From contig JACKLI010000001.1 in assembly GCA_024235995.1 (NCBI GenBank), positions 2,480,001 through 2,544,000 of the forward strand: DNA of 64,000 nt. Direction: 5' to 3'. The translations under genes and the position numbers were made by a program. Each line of letters begins with the position of its first letter. Position 1 is the first letter of the stretch. Positions 57,272-64,000 of the stretch are shown one piece after another. The DNA is from Burkholderiaceae bacterium (GTDB taxonomy: Bacteria; Pseudomonadota; Gammaproteobacteria; Burkholderiales; Burkholderiaceae_C). Under the pieces are notes generated by a model. The model had not been told where the DNA came from. It saw only the letters and a program-made list of their open reading frames with translations, and did not search any database.

Positions 57272-58465
57272 TCAATAGATCTCAAACAGACCCGCTGCAC
57301 CCATGCCGCCGCCCACACACATGGACACCACGCCCCACTTGGCCTTGCGCCTGCGTCCTTCCAGCAACAGATGGCCCGCCATGCGGGTGCCACTGACCCC
57401 GAAGGGGTGACCAATGGCGATGGCGCCGCCGTTCACGTTCAGGCGCTCCAACGCAATGCCGAGCTTCCTCTGGCAATACAGCGCTTGCGAGGCAAAGGCC
57501 TCGTTGATCTCCCACAGATCAATGTCGTCGACCGTCAGGCAGAAACGCTTGAGCAACTTGGGGACGGCGAACACGGGGCCGATGCCCATCTCGTCGGGCT
57601 CGCATCCCGCCACCGCAAAACCGGCGAAGGCACCCAAGGGCTGCAGGCCACGGCGCTCGGCCTCCTTGGCCTCCATCATGACAACGGCAGCCGAACCGTC
57701 CGACAACTGGGATGCATTCCCGGCGGTTACGAACTGGTCCTCGCCACGCACGGGCTGGAGGACCCGAAGGCTCTCGAGCGTGGTATCAGGGCGATTGCAG
57801 GTGTCCTGCGTCACCTCCACGGCACGACGCGAGGTTTCGCCGGTCACTTTGTCGACCACCTCCATCTCGGTTTTCACTCGGATGATCTCGTCGGCAAAGA
57901 GCCCTTCCGCCTGCGCCTTCGCAATGCGCTGCTGGCTTCGCAAGGAGAAGGTATCTTGATCTTCGCGGGAGACCCCATAGCGTTGCGCCACGATGTCGGC
58001 CGTCTCGATCATCGGCAAGTACACCGAAGGCTTGTGAGCGAGCAGCCAGGCGTCAAGGTCCTTGGCCTCCTCGGTAGGACTGCGCACCATGCTGCGGGTA
58101 CTGGTCACGCTTTCCACCCCCCCGGCAATGGCAGCATCCACACCGTCGAGCGCTATGCGGCCTGCCGCCATGGCAATGGACTGCAGCCCCGACGAGCAAA
58201 AGCGGTTGATGGTCGCGCCACTGACGGTGACTGGCAGGCCCGCGCGATGCGACGAAAGATGCGCTACGTTTCTGCCATTGCGCCCGTACGGGTTGGCGCA
58301 GCCAAGGATCACGTCATCTATGGCGCCACCCTCGAGGCCTGCGCGCTCTACCGCCGCAGAGATCGAAAGCGCACCGAGCTCCGGACCGGACATTGCATTG
58401 AACTCTCCTCGCACCGCCTTGGTCAGCGGAGTGCGTGCATAGGAGACGATGACGGCTTGACGCAT
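57272..58465 (-). CDS. thiolase (acyl-CoA acetyltransferase)
   Basis: 397 residues from the ATG at 58465. Nucleophile Cys90 in NRFCSSGLQ, His in GHPFGVSGTR and Cys in SMCVGGGMGAAG are all present, with NEAFASQA between. It carries out the thiolytic last step of beta-oxidation-like breakdown, releasing acetyl-CoA or a related short acyl-CoA. A longer frame upstream overlaps the Bug gene in another frame and is not real. Confidence 0.94.
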   Translation of the reverse strand: MRQAVIVSYARTPLTKAVRGEFNAMSGPELGALSISAAVERAGLEGGAIDDVILGCANPYGRNGRNVAHLSSHRAGLPVTVSGATINRFCSSGLQSIAMAAGRIALDGVDAAIAGGVESVTSTRSMVRSPTEEAKDLDAWLLAHKPSVYLPMIETADIVAQRYGVSREDQDTFSLRSQQRIAKAQAEGLFADEIIRVKTEMEVVDKVTGETSRRAVEVTQDTCNRPDTTLESLRVLQPVRGEDQFVTAGNASQLSDGSAAVVMMEAKEAERRGLQPLGAFAGFAVAGCEPDEMGIGPVFAVPKLLKRFCLTVDDIDLWEINEAFASQALYCQRKLGIALERLNVNGGAIAIGHPFGVSGTRMAGHLLLEGRRRKAKWGVVSMCVGGGMGAAGLFEIY

Positions 58466-58539
58466 GTGTATCCTTGTTTGAGGTGCCCGAAGGCGGTGCT
58501 GAAAACGTCCGCTCCGGTCTCCAGAGGCGGCCGGTGCGG

Positions 58540-59526
58540 TCAGCGGTCTAACGTGATGTTGGCCTTCTGGGCGATGGCTGCGTAGGCCGAGATGTCGCGA
58601 TCGATCAGGGCCTCGAATTGCTCTGGCGTACTGCCCTCGAGATCGAATCCCATCGCCTCCAGACGCTTGACAAGCTCCGGCTCCTTCAGCGCCTTGGCGA
58701 GCTCCGCCGACATTCGGTCCACCACCGGCTTGGGTGTGTTGGCGGGCGCCATCAGCCCGAGCCAGGAGCCCTGAACGATGTTGGGGTAGCCCGACTCGGC
58801 CATGGTGGGTACTTCGGGCGCGCACTCGCAACGCTTCGATGCGCTCACGGCCAGCACCTTGAGCTTGCCGGCCTTCACGTGGGGCATGCCGCCCGACGCA
58901 GGATCGAAGACATAGTCCACCAGGCCCGTGATCAGGTCAGGCATCAACTTGGCACTGCCGCTGTAGGCTGCATGCGCGCTCTTCCACCCAGCGGTTAGCG
59001 AGAACATTTCGCCCAGCAGATGCCCCGTGGATCCGAGGCCCGTCGATGCATAGCTGATCGGCTTGGTTTTGGCCCATTCGACAAACTCCTTGACATCACT
59101 GGCAGGCGTCGAGCCGCTGGTGAACAGAAAGAGCGGAATATTCACCATATGGCTCACAGGCATCAGATCACTTGCCTTGTAAGGCAGGCCTTTGGACAGC
59201 ACCTGATTGGTGGTGTAAGCCGCCGGTATGATCCCGAAGGTGTACCCGTCTGGGGCCGAGCGCGCCAGCTGCGCGGTCGAGATAGTGGTGTTGGCGCCCG
59301 GCCTGTTTTCGACGACGACCGACTGCTGCAGTGACGTTGACACAATCTCCATCACCACGCGGGTCACGGTGTCGACGGGGCCGCCGGCCGCATAGGGCAC
59401 CAACACCTTGATGGGCTTGTCCGGCCACGTATCGGCGAACGCCGATGACGTTGCACACAGAACCAGGGTCGTCGCGAACAGGGCAGAAGTCGCCGCGCGG
59501 CGGCTGCCATTCAGAGTAAGGCTCAT
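58540..59526 (-). CDS. Bug-family periplasmic solute receptor (TctC-like)
   Basis: 328 residues. A signal peptide (SRRAATSALFATTLVLCATSSAFA) precedes the mature start WPDKPIKVLVPYAAGGPVDTVTR, the typical Bug pattern, with NRPGANTTIST and LNIDR-type ending. Bug proteins capture organic acids for tripartite tricarboxylate transporters; no tctAB genes are in the window, as is common for these orphan receptors. Its ligand may be the substrate of this cluster. Confidence 0.92.
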   Translation of the reverse strand: MSLTLNGSRRAATSALFATTLVLCATSSAFADTWPDKPIKVLVPYAAGGPVDTVTRVVMEIVSTSLQQSVVVENRPGANTTISTAQLARSAPDGYTFGIIPAAYTTNQVLSKGLPYKASDLMPVSHMVNIPLFLFTSGSTPASDVKEFVEWAKTKPISYASTGLGSTGHLLGEMFSLTAGWKSAHAAYSGSAKLMPDLITGLVDYVFDPASGGMPHVKAGKLKVLAVSASKRCECAPEVPTMAESGYPNIVQGSWLGLMAPANTPKPVVDRMSAELAKALKEPELVKRLEAMGFDLEGSTPEQFEALIDRDISAYAAIAQKANITLDR

Positions 59527-59635
59527 GGTGTCAGTCCTTCAATAGGGTTGGGTTGAGAAAACAAGCGCTGAAAGGCGCACCGGCGGCTGCCCCGAGACAT
59601 GTAATCCATCAGAGCTCCTTTCAGTCGATTGCAGG

Positions 59636-61147
59636 TTACGGCGTCTGCGCGAGTTGTACACGCAACTCACGCTTCAGCACCTTGCCCGACGGATTCCGAG
59701 GCAAGGATTCACAGATCACCAGCTTCTTGGGGGTCTTAAAACCACCCAGCTTGCCACTGCAGTAGGCGCACAACTCTTGCAAGCTCAAGGAATAGCCAGG
59801 TTTGAGCACCACCGCGACGGTGACGCATTCACCCCATTGCGCGTCAGGCAGACCGATTGCCGCGACTTCAGCCACCTGCGGCAATTGGTAAATCACACGC
59901 TCCACTTCAGAAGAGGCGATGTTCTCGCCTCCACTGAGGATCATGTCCTTCTTGCGGTCGGTGAGATACAAGAAGCCTTCTGCGTCCAGATAGCCCACAT
60001 CGCCAGTGCGAAACCACCTACCAAAAAAGCTCGCACGGGTCTTTGCTTCGTCGCGCCAGTATCCCTGTGTCACTTTGGGACCACGCAGGCACACTTCGCC
60101 GTGGGTGCCAACGGGCAAGCGTTTGCCTTCTTCGTCCATGATTTGGAGATCGACATGTGCAAGCGCACGCCCGGTGGAACCGATCTTTTCAATCTCCCGT
60201 CCCGCCTCCATCAGGGTGTCTCCGGAGCACGTTTCCGTCAGTCCGTAGGCGTCGATGTAGCGCGCTTGCGCGAAGACCGCCGAGAACTGGCGAATACGTT
60301 CCTCGGGCGTACGCTCCCCTCCCCCTATTAGCCATCGAAGGCTGCTCAAATCATGCATCGACCGTTCTGCACTCGTCAGACATCGACCAAGCATGACGGG
60401 TGCCATCCATGCGCCAGTGATCCTTTCGCGCTCAATGAGTGCCAATGCCCGTTCAGCGACGAAATCGCGCTCGATCACCAATGCTCCACCTGCAACCCAT
60501 AATCCTAGCCCAGGCAAATCGTAAGCACCAACGTGATACAGGGGTCCGACGACCAGCAGCCTGTCGTCCTTGGTGATCTGCAATGCGGTGATGTGATCCA
60601 TGCACTTCCAAGCCATGTTGGAATACGTGTGCATTACCCCCTTGGGGCGATCCGTCGTCCCACTGGTGTACATCAGGCGATAGAGGTCCTCGCTCTGCGT
60701 TTCACGCACGGAAGACTTGGCGACAGTACCGACAGTACCGGCAGTACCCAGGGCACCGCTGTCAGCCTGCGCCGCCGCATCAACCCAAACGACGGGAACC
60801 GACGCCGGAACAGAGGCAGACAACCCTTCATCAGCGAAGAGCAGTCGAACTCCCGCATGCTGCGCGATATAGTCGACCTCCTCCGCCCCCAACCTGTAGT
60901 TGATTGGAAGAAAGACCGCGTTCACGCGACTGATCGCGAGTGAGAGCTCCAGAAAGGCTGCGCTGTTTTTCATGAGCAGCGCAACCACATCGCCAGCCCC
61001 CACACCACGTGCAGACAGCGAGGCCGCCATGCACTCCACCCGTTGGTGCAGTTCACGATAGCTCAGACGTTGATCAGCGTAGACCAACGCCAGTCGCTGT
61101 GGTTCGGTACGCGCCCACCAAGCGACGCTAGCAGCTATTGACACCAT
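59636..61147 (-). CDS. AMP-forming acyl-CoA synthetase
   Basis: 503 residues. ATP-binding P-loop YTSGTTDRPKGVMHTYSN, YGLTETCS, GRWFRTGDVGYLDAEGFLYLTDRKKD and the C-terminal lysine region NPSGKVLKREL, in the order of ANL-superfamily ligases. It would activate a carboxylic acid to its CoA thioester using ATP. A short repetitive stretch (GTAGTVGTV, near residue 135) forms a linker. Both a ligase and a CoA-transferase in one cluster suggest two acids or two activation steps. Confidence 0.94.
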   Translation of the reverse strand: MVSIAASVAWWARTEPQRLALVYADQRLSYRELHQRVECMAASLSARGVGAGDVVALLMKNSAAFLELSLAISRVNAVFLPINYRLGAEEVDYIAQHAGVRLLFADEGLSASVPASVPVVWVDAAAQADSGALGTAGTVGTVAKSSVRETQSEDLYRLMYTSGTTDRPKGVMHTYSNMAWKCMDHITALQITKDDRLLVVGPLYHVGAYDLPGLGLWVAGGALVIERDFVAERALALIERERITGAWMAPVMLGRCLTSAERSMHDLSSLRWLIGGGERTPEERIRQFSAVFAQARYIDAYGLTETCSGDTLMEAGREIEKIGSTGRALAHVDLQIMDEEGKRLPVGTHGEVCLRGPKVTQGYWRDEAKTRASFFGRWFRTGDVGYLDAEGFLYLTDRKKDMILSGGENIASSEVERVIYQLPQVAEVAAIGLPDAQWGECVTVAVVLKPGYSLSLQELCAYCSGKLGGFKTPKKLVICESLPRNPSGKVLKRELRVQLAQTP

Positions 61148-61221
61148 GATTGGAACTCCTTGATTTGCAGCGCGCGTCTCGCCAATGCTCCAAACGCGTT
61201 CAATTTCGCAACCGGCAGATC

Positions 61222-62394
61222 TCAGTACCCTTTAGGCATCTTCAGCTCGTGGCTGGCCACATAGTTCAGCAGCATCTCCTCGGAGACGGGTGCAAAGCGG
61301 AACAGGCGGCAGTCACGCCACAGGCGTTCGGCGTGGAACTCTTTGGCGTAGCCCATGCCGCCCATGGTCTGCATCGACCGTTCTGTGGCCCGTGCAACCG
61401 CCTGCGCGGCGATCAGCTTGGCTGCATTGGCTTCATTGCTGTAAGGCAGGTTCATGTCGAAATTGGTTGCGGCCTTGTAGTTGAGCAGGCGCGCCGACTC
61501 CACTTCCACATGGCACTGCGCCAGGGGGAATTGCAGCCCCTGGTAGCTGCTGATCGAACGGTCGCCAAACACCTTGCGATCGTTCGCATAGTCCACAGCC
61601 AGCTTGATGGCGAGCTCGCCCGTCCCGACAAGACCCGCAGTGGTCACCATGCGTTCTGTGTTGAGCACATCCAGCAGCTCGCGCCACCCCTTGTGCAAGG
61701 TGCCGATCAGCTCGCCGGGCTCTACACGCACGTCGTCGAAGAAGACGCTGCTGGAGTCCAGCGTGCAAGTGCCAAGTTTGTCGATGGGTGTGTGAGACAG
61801 GCCCGCGCGCTCGACGTCAATCATGAACATGCTCAGACCGTCGGTGCGCGACGTGGAATCCTGTAGCTTCTTCGTACGTGCGACCACCAGCATCTTCTTC
61901 GCCGACGCTACTCCAGTGATCCAGATCTTACGACCATTCAGGCGCCAACCATTGCCGTCTGCGGCGGCAAAGGTCTTGATCTCCAGGGTGTTCGTCCCGG
62001 CGTCGGGTTCGGTCAACGCCATGCAGCAGTTGATTTCGCCACTGATGATCTTGGGCAGCAATTCCTTCTTCATGGCTTCGCTGCCGAAACGCGAGATGGA
62101 GACCCCCCCGAAGATGGGGTTAATCATGAACAGCTGACCGACAGTGGAGCCGCCACCTGTCGCCGACAATGCCTCCACGATCAGCGTCATCTCCATCATG
62201 CCCAGCCCGCTACCACCGTGCTCCTCGGGCAAGGCGACCCCCGCCAGACCCGCGTCGCAAACCGCCTTCCAGTACTCCCCGGGGAAGACTTTGTCTGCGT
62301 CCTTCTTGCGCCAATACTCCAGACCGAAGCTCTCGCCAATCTGGCGTGCGGTCTCGATCATCATGCGCTGCTCGTCATTGAGTCGAAAATCCAT
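61222..62394 (-). CDS. acyl-CoA dehydrogenase
   Basis: 390 residues. Conserved blocks are ALPEEHGGSGLGMMEM, CMALTEPDAGTN, KIWITGVASAKKMLVVARTK, and RSISSYQGLQFPLAQCHVEVESARLL near the active-site glutamate region, ending MGGMGYAKEFHAERLWRDCRLF. It introduces the alpha-beta double bond into the acyl-CoA and passes electrons to an Etf. The Etf genes of this cluster have been deleted, so it depends on another Etf. Confidence 0.95.
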   Translation of the reverse strand: MDFRLNDEQRMMIETARQIGESFGLEYWRKKDADKVFPGEYWKAVCDAGLAGVALPEEHGGSGLGMMEMTLIVEALSATGGGSTVGQLFMINPIFGGVSISRFGSEAMKKELLPKIISGEINCCMALTEPDAGTNTLEIKTFAAADGNGWRLNGRKIWITGVASAKKMLVVARTKKLQDSTSRTDGLSMFMIDVERAGLSHTPIDKLGTCTLDSSSVFFDDVRVEPGELIGTLHKGWRELLDVLNTERMVTTAGLVGTGELAIKLAVDYANDRKVFGDRSISSYQGLQFPLAQCHVEVESARLLNYKAATNFDMNLPYSNEANAAKLIAAQAVARATERSMQTMGGMGYAKEFHAERLWRDCRLFRFAPVSEEMLLNYVASHELKMPKGY

Positions 62395-62457
62395 GGTGTA
62401 GGTCTCTTGAAAGGGTGAATACAGGCGATCGAATCCGGATGGCGGGCTCGCGAAGGG

Positions 62458-63432
62458 CTACTCGGCCTGGATACCGGCGGACTTGGCCAGCGACTGCCAG
62501 CGTTCGATTTCTTCGCGCAAGAACTCCTGCGACTGTGCAGGGCTGTCGGCCACGGGCTCCAGCCCCTCCTGACTCAGCCACTTGCGCATCTCATCGGACT
62601 GCAGGACGGCAACCAACTCCTTATTGAGAGCTTCCACCGTGGCCGCTGGCGTCTTGGCCGGCGCGTACATGCCATACCAGACAGAGGTATCAAAGCCGGG
62701 CACACCGCTTTCGGCAACTGTAGGTAGTTGAGGCCAGAGGTCGGTGCTTTCGGCCGTCGTCACAGCCAGCGCACGTATCCTTCCTGACTCGGCGTACTTT
62801 TTTGCGGTGGCCAGCGGATCTATCACCAGTTGCACCTCATTGGCCATCAGCGCGGCCAATGCGGGACTAGCGCCCTTATAGGGCACATGCGTAATAGGCG
62901 CTTTGGACATGGCCTTGAAATACTCCGTGGCGAAGTGCACCGATGTCCCCAGGCCCGGGGTGCCATAGTTCACCTTACCGGGATTGGCCTTGGCATAGGC
63001 CATCAGTTCCGCCACGTTCTTGACCGGCAGATCGTTGCTCACCACGAGCGCGAACGGGCCCTTGACCACCGTGGTGACCGCGACCAGGTCTTTGGTTACG
63101 TCATAAGGCAACTTCTTCTTGATCGCCGGCTCAGTGGCGATGGCGCCGCTGTGCAACAGCAACGTGGTGCCGTCCGCATCCGCACGCACAGCGGCTTCGG
63201 TGCCGATCGCGCCGCCTGCGCCGGCCCTGTTGTCCACGATCACCTGCCGCCCGAGGCGCTCTCCGAGTTCCTGGGCGAGCTTGCGGCCGAGAATGTCGGA
63301 CGTACCGCCAGCCGAGTACGGCACGATAATGCGCATCTGCTTGTTGGCAGGAATGTTCTGCGCCTGTGCGGGCGCAGCGCCAACAGCGATGGCTGCCGCG
63401 ATCAGGGTTATGGTCTTCCGAAATGCAGTCAT
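62458..63432 (-). CDS. Bug-family periplasmic solute receptor (TctC-like)
   Basis: 324 residues. A signal peptide ending in APAQAQ is followed by PANKQMRIIVPYSAGGTSDILGRKLAQEL, NRAGAGGAIGTEA, YGTPGLGTSVHFATEY and AESGVPGFDTSVWYGM, the diagnostic Bug blocks. It is the second such receptor of the cluster, lying before the acyl-CoA dehydrogenase. It may bind another acid or a related compound. Confidence 0.93.
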   Translation of the reverse strand: MTAFRKTITLIAAAIAVGAAPAQAQNIPANKQMRIIVPYSAGGTSDILGRKLAQELGERLGRQVIVDNRAGAGGAIGTEAAVRADADGTTLLLHSGAIATEPAIKKKLPYDVTKDLVAVTTVVKGPFALVVSNDLPVKNVAELMAYAKANPGKVNYGTPGLGTSVHFATEYFKAMSKAPITHVPYKGASPALAALMANEVQLVIDPLATAKKYAESGRIRALAVTTAESTDLWPQLPTVAESGVPGFDTSVWYGMYAPAKTPAATVEALNKELVAVLQSDEMRKWLSQEGLEPVADSPAQSQEFLREEIERWQSLAKSAGIQAE

Positions 63433-63508
63433 GTTCGTCTCCTTAGTGGTTGGAAGTTGCTCGGATAATGCTCACCGTTCTTGCTGTTCAGGCCAGCTCG
63501 TCTCAGAC

Positions 63509-64000
63509 TCATATGTGCAGCGCTCGCCCGTAGGCCGCCAACACTGCTTCGTGCATGGCTTCCGATAAGGTGGGATGCGGGAAGACTGTCTCCATAAGCT
63601 CCGCTTCCGTCGCTTCCAGCGTGGCTGCCAGCGTGTAGCCATGCACCAGCTCGGTCGCCTCCGGCCCGACGAGGTGTGCGCCCAGCAGCTCGCCAGTGGC
63701 CTCGTCAAACACCGTCTTGATGAAGCCAGTCGCCTCGTCGATGGCGATGGCCTTGCCGTTGCCTTCCAAAGGGAATTTCCCGACGCGCACTTTGAAGCCC
63801 ATCTGGCGGGCCTGCGCTTGAGTCAAGCCCACGCTGGCACTTTGCGGATAGCTGTAGACGCACGAAGGAATCGGGACATGGAGCTGGGCACCTGAGCGCA
63901 GTCCAGCAATGTGCTCCACGCAAGCAATGCCTTCGTGGCTGGCCTTGTGCGCCAGCATGGGCGCCCCGGTGATATCGCCAATCGCGTAGACACCCCGCTC
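63509..64000 (-). CDS. lpdA: dihydrolipoyl dehydrogenase, C-terminal part (5' end outside the window)
   Basis: The visible 163 codons read VYAIGDITGAPMLAHKASHEG, PSCVYSYPQSASVGLTQAQAR, VGKFPLEGNGKAIAI, and LLGAHLVGPEATELVHGY, with the His-Glu pair PHPTLSEAMHEA at the end. This is the FAD/dimerisation part of lipoamide dehydrogenase. The N-terminal disulfide and FAD site lie beyond 64000. It would reoxidise lipoamide of a 2-oxoacid dehydrogenase or glycine-cleavage complex; the gene is in the direction of the catabolic run. Confidence 0.92.
   Translation of the reverse strand, partial: ERGVYAIGDITGAPMLAHKASHEGIACVEHIAGLRSGAQLHVPIPSCVYSYPQSASVGLTQAQARQMGFKVRVGKFPLEGNGKAIAIDEATGFIKTVFDEATGELLGAHLVGPEATELVHGYTLAATLEATEAELMETVFPHPTLSEAMHEAVLAAYGRALHI

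Overview
The window is high-GC DNA whose gene content and synteny suggest a betaproteobacterium, most likely Burkholderiales/Comamonadaceae. Supporting signs are Bug-family solute receptors without cognate membrane genes, a CaiB/acyl-CoA catabolic cluster, a TadA-hydrolase fusion and a TPP-riboswitch-controlled CytX. The genus is not determined.

Layout. (1) 1-15500, ordinary chromosome. An amidohydrolase gene is cut in two by an IS21-family element (714-3235, with a 7-bp target duplication). It is followed by its divergent LysR gene, tRNA-Ser(GGA), an NfeD/SPFH membrane pair, an Orn/Arg/Lys decarboxylase, an LD-carboxypeptidase, a TadA-dehalogenase-like fusion, PaiB, thiopurine methyltransferase, and a TPP riboswitch with cytX. 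(2) 15510 to about 51000, a genomic island that starts inside a tRNA-Asn gene, of which only the 3' part remains here. It carries a tyrosine integrase, a Fic protein, two HigBA-like toxin-antitoxin pairs (one with a nonsense-mutated toxin), remnants of a second integrase and a second fic gene, a phage-like block (AlpA-like, CHC2 primase-like, Rha, a replication/HTH-like gene), a small minus-strand block with a ribbon-helix-helix gene, and hipBA. (3) Within the island, 26847-48932 is a 22-kb minus-strand run of eight tightly packed genes: an RHH repressor candidate, a giant DUF1998 helicase with a C-terminal nuclease-like domain, an SNF2 helicase, a 1707-residue N6-adenine methylase, an SMC-like ATPase, a reverse transcriptase-nitrilase fusion, a DUF262 protein and an HNH nuclease. 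It looks like a composite anti-phage operon combining DISARM/Druantia-like parts with a DRT-type reverse transcriptase, and it is the best candidate for an undescribed system. (4) 48976-50989 holds small accessory genes, a further toxin-antitoxin-like pair and a decayed DUF3293 gene. (5) 51068-52397 is an IS256-family element without a visible target duplication. (6) 52704-64000 is a one-directional catabolic cluster: lipoamide dehydrogenase, two Bug receptors, acyl-CoA dehydrogenase, acyl-CoA synthetase, thiolase, CaiB-type CoA transferase, an etfB-etfA deletion chimera, a FadB-like bifunctional enzyme and an SDR. It suggests uptake, CoA activation and beta-oxidation-like breakdown of an organic acid whose identity the sequence does not reveal.

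Regulatory sites of note: three operator-like palindromes spaced exactly 50 bp apart upstream of hipBA, and a perfect dyad between the promoter elements of the defence operon's RHH gene. The second attachment site of the island (an intact tRNA-Asn) was not found, so the right border of the island is unresolved.
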